Assembly: GCA_039583695.1 (NCBI GenBank)
Contig: JAVKSL010000006.1
Coordinates: 1 to 64,000 of the forward strand
Length of the DNA stretch: 64,000 nt
Origin: JAVKSL01 sp039583695
GTDB lineage: Bacteria; Actinomycetota; Acidimicrobiia; Acidimicrobiales; JAJPHD01
Direction of reading: 5' to 3'
Positions 40,802 to 48,702 of the stretch are shown in pieces (positions within the stretch are counted from its first letter, which is position 1; every line of letters begins with the position of its first letter). Under the pieces are notes generated by a model. The model searched no databases and was not told where the DNA came from. It saw only the letters and a program-made list of their open reading frames with translations. Made by a program: the position numbers and the translations under genes.

Positions 40802-41264
40802 GCCTCAGCTGACCCCTGAGCTGGCGTCGAGGCCCGTCGGACCGTACACCCCGGCCGTAAGAGCCGGTGAGTGGATCGTCTGCTCCGGCCAGCTGGGTCT
40901 GCGGGACGGGGAGCTGGTGCCGGGCCTCGACGCCCAGGTGCGTCAAGCCGTCGCCAACCTCGAAGCGCTCCTGGTCGGCCAAGGTGCCACTCTCGCGGAC
41001 GTCGTCAAGACGACCGTGTTCCTCGTCCACATGAGCGACTACCCGGCGATGAACCAAGCCTACGTGGAGTCCTTCGGACCTCACCGCCCGGCGCGCAGCG
41101 CCGTCGCGGTGACCGAGTTGCCCCTGAGCGCCCTGGTCGAGATCGAGGCATGGGCACACCTGGCGGGGGGCCAGGCCGATCCGGGCCAGGCCGATCCGGG
41201 CCAGGCCGATCCGACCGGGGCCGATCCGACCGGGGCTAGATCCCCGGGGGCTCCTCTTCGATAA
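40761..41264 (+). CDS. ridA: RidA/YjgF-family enamine/imine deaminase with repeat tail
   Basis: RidA hydrolyses reactive enamine/imine intermediates from PLP enzymes. RPVGPYTPAVRAGEWIVCSGQ, RQAVANLEALLVGQGATLADVVKTT, MNQAYVESFG and RSAVAVTELPLSALVEIEAWA are typical. No ATG, GTG or TTG lies between the HesB stop and the first conserved residues. The start must therefore be inside HesB (TTG 40761 or GTG 40734) or a CTG (40809 or 40821); I list TTG 40761 with low certainty. A GQADP/TGADP repeat tail of about 30 residues follows the domain, and the end overlaps the convergent hydrolase by 29 bp. Confidence 0.85.
   Translation: MPPGPAAAAPRSAEPQLTPELASRPVGPYTPAVRAGEWIVCSGQLGLRDGELVPGLDAQVRQAVANLEALLVGQGATLADVVKTTVFLVHMSDYPAMNQAYVESFGPHRPARSAVAVTELPLSALVEIEAWAHLAGGQADPGQADPGQADPTGADPTGARSPGAPLR
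41169..41228. repeat. 15-bp coding tandem repeat at the ridA 3' end
   Basis: Three copies of GGCCAGGCCGATCCG (41169-41213) and one variant unit (41214-41228), encoding GQADP x3 then TGADP, after the conserved domain. Confidence 0.9.
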
Positions 41265-42165
41265 ATGCTCGCAGCTCCGCATTGAACTGCGTCGGCCGCT
41301 CAATCATCGCCAGATGCCCGGTGTCGGGATAGATCACCTTGCGGGTGTCGGGAATCCGGCGCTCGAGTTCAGCGGCGTCACGAACCGGGACGATGCGATC
41401 CTTCTCCCCCCAGACGATCAGGGTGGGGCAGGCAATCTCGCCGAGACGGTCCCGGATTGAGTAGTTGGTCAAAGCGTCCAGCGCGCCCTGGAATCCCTCG
41501 GTGCCAGCACCGCCCACCTGCTCGGCAATCAACGAGCCAGGCAGCCGGTCCGGGTGCGCGGCAACCAGCATCAGCACCGCCTGGCGCAGCCGCGGGCGCA
41601 ACATCATCCTCGGTGAGCGCGTGGCACACCATGCCACGCAAAAGAAGGCTGCATTCTCGGCTCGATGCCGTAGTCCGGTCCTCCGTTCGGTGCGTATGTG
41701 CTCGACACTGAGGCAGGCTGCAGCCACGAGACAGAGTCGCTCCACCCGCTCGGGCCGGCTAATCGCCAGCTCCGCGCCGATGAACCCACCCATCGAGTTG
41801 CCGACAAAAGGTGCGCTCTCAATCCCGAGCGCGTCGTAGAGCAGGTCGAGGGTACGGGCGTAGCCCGGGATCGAGATCGGTTTGACCGGCATCTCCGAGT
41901 GGCCGAAGCCAGGTAGGTCCAGCGCGATGACCCGGTGGTCTCGCGCGAAGTGACAGATGTTCTCCAGCCAGTTCTGCCAGCAACCACACAGGCCGTGGAC
42001 AAACAGCAACGGCGGCCCTGAGCCGATGTCGATCAGGTTGATCCAGCGTCCCTCGATCTTCTCCCAGCGCTGGTGGGCAGGCCAATCGACCTCGAGCCAG
42101 TCCTCGGGCCCCACCGGGCCATACGCGCCCCAGTCCTCCGCTCGACGGCGCACGGCCACGGCCAC
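41236..42165 (-). CDS. Alpha/beta-hydrolase fold protein
   Basis: A 309-residue hydrolase. The oxyanion region is LLFVHGLCGCWQNW, the nucleophile elbow is VGNSMGGFIGAE (Ser), the acid is in IVWGEKDRIVPV (Asp) and the His in PDTGHLAMIERP. The family includes esterases, haloperoxidases and C-C hydrolases; substrate unknown. Several in-frame GTG codons near 42165 make the start uncertain. It is convergent with ridA. Confidence 0.87.
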   Translation of the reverse strand: MAVAVRRRAEDWGAYGPVGPEDWLEVDWPAHQRWEKIEGRWINLIDIGSGPPLLFVHGLCGCWQNWLENICHFARDHRVIALDLPGFGHSEMPVKPISIPGYARTLDLLYDALGIESAPFVGNSMGGFIGAELAISRPERVERLCLVAAACLSVEHIRTERRTGLRHRAENAAFFCVAWCATRSPRMMLRPRLRQAVLMLVAAHPDRLPGSLIAEQVGGAGTEGFQGALDALTNYSIRDRLGEIACPTLIVWGEKDRIVPVRDAAELERRIPDTRKVIYPDTGHLAMIERPTQFNAELRAFIEEEPPGI

Positions 42166-42214
42166 GGCCCAAAGCCTAACCCAACACGCAACACGGCGTT
42201 AACCCTCTGGCAAC

Positions 42215-42382
42215 CTAGGACCGCGGCGGTATCGGGCTCGGCCCGGTGGGGGGTATGGCCGTATCGTCGTCCCGAGGACCAAGAAGGGCATCCGCCAGCA
42301 GCCCCCGCACCCGAGCGCTGAGCGCCAGGGCGGCCGCCGCTCCGAGCAGGCCGACCTGCACCCCCCTACCTGCCCGGATCAT
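42215..42382 (-). CDS. 55-residue membrane peptide translationally coupled to lysS
   Basis: The ATG at 42382 overlaps the lysS TGA (ATGA). The peptide MIRAGRGVQVGLLGAAAALA is followed by a short hydrophobic helix and a polar Pro-rich tail (DDDTAIPPTGPSPIPP). I do not recognise a family. The exact coupling and the single hydrophobic segment argue that it is translated as the last member of the panC-lysS operon, but conservation is untested. Confidence 0.5.
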   Translation of the reverse strand: MIRAGRGVQVGLLGAAAALALSARVRGLLADALLGPRDDDTAIPPTGPSPIPPRS

Positions 42383-43794
42383 GTCTTTGGCTCGGGTCGC
42401 AGTGTGGGAAATGCGATCACCTCGCGGATGTTGGCGGTGTCGGTGAGCAGCATCGCCAAGCGGTCGACTCCAATCCCCAGACCCCCTGTTGGAGGCAGCC
42501 CGTGCTCCAGGGCCCGAAGATAGTCCTCGTCGACCCACATCGCCTCGGGGTCTCCTGCGGCGCGCAGCTCGGCCTGGGCCTTGAACCGTGCCCGCTGCTC
42601 GTCGGGGTCGTTCAGCTCGGAGAAAGCATTGCCCAGCTCCCGCCCGGCCACAATGGGCTCGAAGCGCTCGACGTAGCCCACCTTGGTGCGATGGTCCCGG
42701 GCCAGTGGCGACACCTCGACCGGGTAGTCGCACACGAAGACCGGCCCCCAGAGCAAGGCTTCGGTGGTCTTCTCGTAGATCTCGACCAGCACCTTCCCCG
42801 GCCCCCACCCGGGGACCACCGGGACACCCAGTCGCCCGGCCACCTTCCCCAGCGCATCCAGACCCAACTCCAGCCCCACTGCCTCACCGGTGCACTCCTC
42901 CACCAGCTCGCACATGCTTGCCCGCCGCCACGGCGGCGTCAGGTCCAGCTCCCGCCCCCCGTAGGTGAGCAACGAGCCTCCCGTGCACGAGATCGCCAGG
43001 TGGGCCACCATCTCCTCGACCAGGACCATCATGTCGGTGTAATCGGCGTAGGCCTGATAGGCCTCCAACATGGTGAACTCCGGGTTGTGGCGGGGAGAGA
43101 TGCCTTCGTTGCGAAACACGCGACCGATCTCGAATACCTTCTCGAAACCGCCCACCACCAGCCGCTTGAGGTGCAACTCCAGCGCGATGCGCAGGTACAG
43201 GTCCATATCCAGGGCGTTGTGATGGGTCACGAATGGTAGGGCGAAACCGCCGCCGGGGATCGAGTGCAGCACCGGAGTCTCGACCTCGACAAAGCCCCGG
43301 CCCTCCAGCCAGCGCCGCATCTCGGCGATCATGCGGCTGCGAGCCATCAGCACCCGGCGCGGCGCCTCGTTCGCCCACAGATCGACGTAGCGCTGGCGGT
43401 ATCGGGTCTCGGGGTCGCTCACGCCCCGCCACTTGTCCCCGAATCCTCTCCGGGCCTCGGCTAGCAACACCCATCGCTCGACCCGGACGCTCAGCTCCCC
43501 CCGCCGGGTCCGAACCACCTCGCCCACCGCCCCCACCCAGTCCCCGATCGAGCGCCGGGCGAAGGCCTCGAAGTCCTGCGTCGTCCCGGCGACCGCCCAG
43601 AGCTGGACGGCCCCAGTCCAGTCCCGCAGGCTGGCAAAGACCATGGCCCCCTGCGGACGCACGAGCATCACCCGCCCCGCCACGGCGACGGTGACGCCGC
43701 TGGACTCCCCGGCGCCGAGAGCGCCGCCACGCTCCACCACCTCGGCGGCGTCAGAGTCCTTGGCGAAATTGTACACGGTGCTACTCAAGCTCAT
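42379..43794 (-). CDS. lysS: Lysyl-tRNA synthetase, class II
   Basis: LysRS charges tRNA-Lys. The 471-residue enzyme has the OB-fold anticodon-binding domain (GRVMLVRPQGAMVFASLRDW) and the class II core: motif 1 (RGFVEVETPVLHSIPGGG), motif 2 (FEIGRVFRNEGISPRHNPEFTM) and motif 3 (GLGIGVDRLAML). EAYQAYADY is typical of LysRS. The ATGA overlap with coaX makes it the fifth gene of the operon. Confidence 0.95.
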   Translation of the reverse strand: MSLSSTVYNFAKDSDAAEVVERGGALGAGESSGVTVAVAGRVMLVRPQGAMVFASLRDWTGAVQLWAVAGTTQDFEAFARRSIGDWVGAVGEVVRTRRGELSVRVERWVLLAEARRGFGDKWRGVSDPETRYRQRYVDLWANEAPRRVLMARSRMIAEMRRWLEGRGFVEVETPVLHSIPGGGFALPFVTHHNALDMDLYLRIALELHLKRLVVGGFEKVFEIGRVFRNEGISPRHNPEFTMLEAYQAYADYTDMMVLVEEMVAHLAISCTGGSLLTYGGRELDLTPPWRRASMCELVEECTGEAVGLELGLDALGKVAGRLGVPVVPGWGPGKVLVEIYEKTTEALLWGPVFVCDYPVEVSPLARDHRTKVGYVERFEPIVAGRELGNAFSELNDPDEQRARFKAQAELRAAGDPEAMWVDEDYLRALEHGLPPTGGLGIGVDRLAMLLTDTANIREVIAFPTLRPEPKT

Positions 43795-44588
43795 TGCCCA
43801 CTCTTGACCCCCGCGTTTCGCTCGTAGACCAGCCTCAAGCCGTGCAACGTGAGCCAGGGCTCGTGACAGGAAACCTTGGTGGTGTAGGGCACGATTAGCT
43901 CCGCCAGCCCACCGGTGGCAATGACCTTGGACGGCCCCAGCTCGGTCTCGAAGCGAGCACAGAGCCCGTCGACCAGCGCCGCATACCCGTAGATGGCGCC
44001 CGACTGCAGCGACTCGGCCGGGTTGCGACCAATCGCCGCCCTCGGCTCCACCAGCTCCACCCGGCGGAGGTGCGATGCGCGCCGGAACAGCGCCTCGAGT
44101 CCGATCTCGATCCCCGGCGCGATGGCCCCGCCTAGGTACTCACCCTTGGCCGATACCGCATCGAATGTCGTCGCCGTGCCAAAATCCACCACTATCGCAG
44201 GCGCCCCGTGGCGCTCCAATGCCGCCACTGCGTTGGCCACCCGGTCGGCGCCCACGTCTCGTGGGGTCTCGTACGCGATGGGCAGCCCGGTCCGGACACC
44301 CGGCTCCAGGACCACCGTGGACACAGCGCCAAACCACTGCTCGGCCATGCCCCGAAGCGCCCCGAGCACCCGGGGAGCGCTGGAGGAGATGGCCAGCCCG
44401 CTGACCTGGGCCACCAGGTCGCACCCCCGCAGGTCCAGAAGCTGGGCCACCAGCAGGCCCATCTCGTCGGCGGTGCGGTCGAGCTGGGTCGACAGGCGCC
44501 AGTGATGGATCAGCTGATCGGTCTGGCTGGCCGCGCCGAACAGGCCGACCACGGTCTGGGTGTTGCCTGCGTCGATTGCCAGCAGCAC
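43791..44588 (-). CDS. coaX: Type III pantothenate kinase
   Basis: CoaX performs the first step of CoA synthesis, phosphorylating pantothenate, and needs a monovalent cation. Residues 1-15 (MLLAIDAGNTQTVVG) form the phosphate loop; YETPRDVGADRVANAVAAL and IVVDFGTATTFDAVS with GEYLGGAIAPGIEIGLEAL complete the family signature. The 265-residue length is normal. It is adjacent to nadC and overlaps lysS by 4 bp. With panC it gives a CoA pathway link within the operon. Confidence 0.95.
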   Translation of the reverse strand: MLLAIDAGNTQTVVGLFGAASQTDQLIHHWRLSTQLDRTADEMGLLVAQLLDLRGCDLVAQVSGLAISSSAPRVLGALRGMAEQWFGAVSTVVLEPGVRTGLPIAYETPRDVGADRVANAVAALERHGAPAIVVDFGTATTFDAVSAKGEYLGGAIAPGIEIGLEALFRRASHLRRVELVEPRAAIGRNPAESLQSGAIYGYAALVDGLCARFETELGPSKVIATGGLAELIVPYTTKVSCHEPWLTLHGLRLVYERNAGVKSGQ

Positions 44589-45449
44589 TCAGCTCACCAG
44601 CTCCGCTCTCGTCAGGTCCAGGCCTATGTCCAGCGCTGGCGCCGAGTGGGTGATGGCCCCCACGGAGATCAGGTCGGCCCCAGCGAGGGCATACGCCGCC
44701 ACGTTGTCCAGGCTCACCCCGCCCGAGACCTCGAGAAGCGGTCTGGGGCTGCTCCCTGCAAGGAGGCCCGCGCAGGCGCGTACCTGCTCGGGGCTCATGT
44801 TGTCACACATGACCACGGTGGCTCCGGCCGCGGCCGCCGCGCGCACCTGGATCGGTGCCTCGCACTCCACCTCCACCAGTCTGCCTGGCCATTGCCGCAG
44901 GGCCTCGGCCACCGCCGTCTCCAGGCACAGGGCTCCCAGGTGGTTGTCCTTGAGCATCACCCCGTCCGAAAGGCTGCCCCGGTGGTTCACACCGCCCCCG
45001 GCGCGCACTGCGGCCTTCTCGAGGGCTCGCAGGCCCGGGGTCGTCTTTCGGGTGTCCAGAACCCTGGTCGCCGAGCCCACCGCGGCCACGAAATCGCTGG
45101 TGATGGACGCGACGCCCGACAGGTGGCACAAGAAGTTGAGAGCCGTGCGCTCCGCGGTGAGTATTGACCGTAAGGACCCTTCGACCGTGGCCAGCACGCT
45201 TCCCACCTCCAGCGGGTCACCGTCGTCGCGCTCCCAGACGAGCTCGACCGAACTGTCCACCTGGGCAAACACCTCCTCGGCGCAGCGACGACCCGCCATC
45301 ACGCCCCGACCCCGGCAGACCAGTTCGGCGGCCCCCACGAACTGAGGGGGAACCAGAGAGGCGCTCAGGTCGCCCAGCGGACCGAGATCCTCGGCCAGCG
45401 CCCTCGAGACTGCCTCGCGCACCGCTGTCATTGGAGGATGCAGGCTCAC
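44589..45449 (-). CDS. nadC: Nicotinate-nucleotide pyrophosphorylase (carboxylating)
   Basis: NadC makes nicotinate mononucleotide from quinolinate and PRPP. The 286 residues show ALAEDLGPLGDLSA, the TAERTALNFLCHLSGVA motif, RVLDTRKTTPGLRALEKAAV, GGGVNHRGSLSDGVMLKDNH, and VEVECEAPIQV with ISVGAITHSAPALD. The start codon overlaps the nadB stop by 4 bp. Confidence 0.96.
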   Translation of the reverse strand: MSLHPPMTAVREAVSRALAEDLGPLGDLSASLVPPQFVGAAELVCRGRGVMAGRRCAEEVFAQVDSSVELVWERDDGDPLEVGSVLATVEGSLRSILTAERTALNFLCHLSGVASITSDFVAAVGSATRVLDTRKTTPGLRALEKAAVRAGGGVNHRGSLSDGVMLKDNHLGALCLETAVAEALRQWPGRLVEVECEAPIQVRAAAAAGATVVMCDNMSPEQVRACAGLLAGSSPRPLLEVSGGVSLDNVAAYALAGADLISVGAITHSAPALDIGLDLTRAELVS

Positions 45450-47035
45450 CGGTACACCAGACGAGCTCGCCAGTCCGGGTCTGTGGAAGGAAAGTCTGTG
45501 CGGGTGTGGGCACCACGGCTCTCGACCCTCGCAGTGGCTGAGGCCAGCAGCAGCTTCGCCAGGGTCACCAGGTTGGCCAGCTCGAGGGCGGCCCTGTCGG
45601 TGGGCCAGCTCGTGCCCGCCAGCTCGTGGACCCCCGCGGCCGCGATTTCGAGGGACCCTGCGGATCGAAGGACCCCGGCGCCGCTGGTCATCGCCCGCTG
45701 GAAAGTATCACGAAGCTTGGGCAGATCGTCGGTGCTGATGCGGGTCCCTAGTGGGCACGGGTGCTGCGGACAAGCAGTCTCGATTCTTCCGAGAAGGCGG
45801 GCTCCGACGCCCCCTGACGCTCCGAGCAGGGCGCGCATCGCTCCTGTGGGGGACGGGCCGTCCACCCCCCGACCGATCGCCTCGATCACCCGGGGGGCAA
45901 AGACCATGCCCTCCAGCAGGGAGTTGGAGGCCAGGCGATTGGCGCCGTGGGCGCCCGTGCAGGCCGCCTCCCCAGCCGCCCACAGTCCGGGAACGGTGGT
46001 GGCGCCATTGAGGTCGGTGAGGACCCCGCCAGAGAGGTGGTGGGCGGCTGGGGCGATCGGAAGCCAGTCGCTGGCGGGGTCCAACCCAGCCGAGTCGAGG
46101 GACGCGGCGATCGTGGGGAAGCGGGTGGCGAATGCCGCCAGGCCGGTCGCGTCGAGCCACAGGTGCTCCACGCCCTCCTCCGCCATGCGGGCGGCCATCG
46201 CCCGGCTCACCACGTCACGGGGGGACAGCTCGTCCACGAAACGCTCGCCCTTGTGATCCCGGAGCAGGGCGCCGTGTCCCCGGAGGGCCTCGGAGAGCAG
46301 GGGCCTCGGCATGGCCGGGTGGTGCAGCGCCGTCGGGTGGAACTGGACGAACTCCATGTCGGCCAGCGCGGCACCAGCCCGGGCCGCCATGGCGATGCCG
46401 TCGCCGGTCGCTTCGGGGGGATTGGTGGTTGCAGCGAAGAGCTGGCCAGCCCCGCCCGTGGCCAGCAGGACGTGGTCGGCCCTCAGCTGGCGGGTCTCAC
46501 CATCCGGGGCCAGCGCCCGGACCCCGGCGCAGCGACCATTCTCGATGAGAAGGTCGATGGCGAACCACCCCTCCCACAACGCCGCCGCGCTCTGGCGAAC
46601 CGCCTCGACCAGGGCACGCTCCACCTCCGCCCCGGTAGCCGCCCCATGTGCGTGCAGCACTCGGGCCGTCGAATGGCCCCCCTCGCGTTGCAGGTCGAGC
46701 AACCCGCCCGCGCCGCGGTCGAACACCGCCCCGAGCGCGATCAGCTCGTTCACCCGGCCAGGCCCTTCGTCGACCATGGTGCGCACGGCGTCGGCGTCGC
46801 AGAGGCCGGCACCGGCGCGCAGCGTGTCGGCCAGGTGCAGGTCGGTGGAGTCCTCGTCCGAGCCCAGCACCGCAGCCACCCCGCCCTGAGCCCAACGGGT
46901 GGTTGCTTGGGAGAGGTCGGCTTTGGTGAGGACTCCCACCGAGAGCCCGCTCAGGGTGGCGGCTCGGATCGCGGCCGAAAGACCGGCTACCCCGCTGCCG
47001 AGCACCAGGACATCGAGGTGCGGGCTGGAGCTCAA
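45446..47035 (-). CDS. nadB: L-aspartate oxidase
   Basis: NadB oxidises aspartate to iminoaspartate, the first step of de novo NAD synthesis. The 529 residues include the FAD motif VLVLGSGVAGLSAAIRAA, TTRWAQGGVAAVLG, HSTARVLHAHGAATGAEVE, VLLATGGAGQLFAATTNPPEATGDG, FVQFHPTAL and the active-site HHLSGGVLTDLNG region. No nadA (quinolinate synthase) lies in the window, so it must be elsewhere. The start overlaps panC by 4 bp. Confidence 0.95.
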   Translation of the reverse strand: MSSSPHLDVLVLGSGVAGLSAAIRAATLSGLSVGVLTKADLSQATTRWAQGGVAAVLGSDEDSTDLHLADTLRAGAGLCDADAVRTMVDEGPGRVNELIALGAVFDRGAGGLLDLQREGGHSTARVLHAHGAATGAEVERALVEAVRQSAAALWEGWFAIDLLIENGRCAGVRALAPDGETRQLRADHVLLATGGAGQLFAATTNPPEATGDGIAMAARAGAALADMEFVQFHPTALHHPAMPRPLLSEALRGHGALLRDHKGERFVDELSPRDVVSRAMAARMAEEGVEHLWLDATGLAAFATRFPTIAASLDSAGLDPASDWLPIAPAAHHLSGGVLTDLNGATTVPGLWAAGEAACTGAHGANRLASNSLLEGMVFAPRVIEAIGRGVDGPSPTGAMRALLGASGGVGARLLGRIETACPQHPCPLGTRISTDDLPKLRDTFQRAMTSGAGVLRSAGSLEIAAAGVHELAGTSWPTDRAALELANLVTLAKLLLASATARVESRGAHTRTDFPSTDPDWRARLVYR

Positions 47036-47880
47036 GGGTGTGCTCCCAGGTTGTCGATGAGGCGGACGTCATCCACATGGGCCGCTACGAGCAGTCGGAG
47101 CTCACCTCTCAGTGGCGTTGGGGCCGGCTCCAGGGTCGACGCGTCGGTCACTGCGGCGTAATCCAGGCGGGCCCTTGGCTCGGCTCGGATGACGGTCTCC
47201 ATCAGCTCCTGCACCCTGGTTGCGTCGCGCTCGCCTGCCTCGATGGCCGCCCTACCCTCCAGGAGGGCCCTGTAGAGGACCGTTGCAGCGCTCCTGCCGG
47301 GGGGCGTAAGCCGGGCATTCCGACTGGAAAGGGCCAGGCCGTCGCGCTCTCTGACCGTCGTAGCGCTCACGACTTCGACAAGCGTGGGGGGCTCGGAGGG
47401 CTCAGCTGCGAGTCGTCGCACCACTAGGAGCTGCTGGTAGTCCTTCTCACCAAAGTAGGCGCGGCAGGGTCGGGTGAGGTCGAACAGCTTGGATACGACC
47501 GTGGCAACACCGTCGAAGTGGCCCGGTCGAAAAGCGCCCTCCCAGATCTCGCCGAGACCACCGGCTGAGACCAGCCGGGCGGGATACATCTCGTCAATGG
47601 TGGGAGTGAACAGGATGTCCACCCCGGCCGCTGCTGCCTTGGCCTGGTCAGCTTCAGCATCCCGAGGATAGGCGTCCAGGTCTTCGTCCGGGCCGAACTG
47701 GGTCGGGTTGACGAAGACGCTCAGCACCACCGTGTGACAGCCGTGGCGGGCAGCGGCGACGAGCGAGAGGTGCCCGTCGTGCAGCGCCCCCATGGTCGGC
47801 ACAAGCCCAACCGCATGGCTCGCCGGCCCCTCCGCACGGCACGCCGCCAGGGCCTTGCCCAGGGCCTCGGTTGAGTCCAT
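47032..47880 (-). CDS. panC: Pantothenate synthetase
   Basis: PanC joins pantoate and beta-alanine. The 282 residues contain GLVPTMGALHDGHLSLV (HxGH-like ATP site), VVLSVFVNPTQFGPDEDLDAYPR, FRPGHFDGVATVVSKLFDL and YFGEKDYQQLLVVRRL followed by the KMSKS-like SSRNARL. ATG 47880 was chosen over longer starts because GGAGGT lies just upstream. It leads the five-enzyme operon. Confidence 0.96.
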   Translation of the reverse strand: MDSTEALGKALAACRAEGPASHAVGLVPTMGALHDGHLSLVAAARHGCHTVVLSVFVNPTQFGPDEDLDAYPRDAEADQAKAAAAGVDILFTPTIDEMYPARLVSAGGLGEIWEGAFRPGHFDGVATVVSKLFDLTRPCRAYFGEKDYQQLLVVRRLAAEPSEPPTLVEVVSATTVRERDGLALSSRNARLTPPGRSAATVLYRALLEGRAAIEAGERDATRVQELMETVIRAEPRARLDYAAVTDASTLEPAPTPLRGELRLLVAAHVDDVRLIDNLGAHP

Positions 47881-48054
47881 CACCTCCAAAGCGAGCCTTT
47901 CTGGCGTTCCGGTCCACCTGAGGGGATACCGTTCGCTGGTTGGGCACCCTAGCCGGGCGTTCCAGGTCATACGGCAAGGGGACCTGAGCCCCAACTCAGG
48001 ACGGAAAGCTTCCAATGACCACGGTCGCGGAGCCGGTAGGGACGCTGCGCCCCG

Positions 48055-48624
48055 CTACTGGAGGACGGCCTCGATCTCCAGAGTGACCGCGACCCGCTCA
48101 CCTACCACCACCCCGCCTGCTACTACGCCGGCCCCTCCAATCGCCATGCTCCAGGTCAGACCGAAGTCCTTACGGTTTAGCTCGGTGGTGGCCGTGAAGC
48201 CAGCACGGGTTCCGCCATAGGAATCGGGTCCGGTGCCGTTGAGCACCAGGTTCAACTCGACGCTCTTGGTAACTGCGTGAAGGGTGAGGTCCCCGGTGAG
48301 AATGTAACCGTCGCCTTCCTGACGGAGCGAGGTCGAGCGGAAGGTCATAGTAGGGTGATGCTCCACATCGAACCAGTGTTTTGAGCGCACGTCCGTGTCG
48401 CGGTTGTGGTCGTGAGTGTCGACTGAGGCGAGTTCGATGCTGGCTTCAACCGTGGAAGCAAGCGGATCCTCCGCTACGGTGATCGTGCCGCTGAAACGAG
48501 TGAAGCGGCCCTTCACGTTGGACACCATGAGGTGCCGCACGGAGAACTCGACCGATGAATGAACGGGGTCGATCTGCCAGGTGCCGACGGGGACTGGGGC
48601 GTGCAAGACGCTGCGCTGGCTCAT
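48055..48624 (-). CDS. YceI-family lipid-binding-like protein
   Basis: A 189-residue lipocalin-like barrel of the YceI family. WQIDPVHSSVEFSVRHLMVSNVKGRFTRF at the N-terminus and DHNRDTDVRSKHWFDVEHHPTMTFRST in the middle are diagnostic. YceI proteins bind isoprenoids or amphiphilic lipids. No signal peptide is evident, so it is probably cytoplasmic. AGGAGGGG precedes the ATG at good distance. It is a single gene. Confidence 0.92.
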   Translation of the reverse strand: MSQRSVLHAPVPVGTWQIDPVHSSVEFSVRHLMVSNVKGRFTRFSGTITVAEDPLASTVEASIELASVDTHDHNRDTDVRSKHWFDVEHHPTMTFRSTSLRQEGDGYILTGDLTLHAVTKSVELNLVLNGTGPDSYGGTRAGFTATTELNRKDFGLTWSMAIGGAGVVAGGVVVGERVAVTLEIEAVLQ

Positions 48625-48702
48625 GATTCCCCTCCTCTGAACCGGCCTAGATTTGACGGAGACTCGTCCGGTTGAACCTCTCACGGAGCATAGGCGCGAG
48701 AC

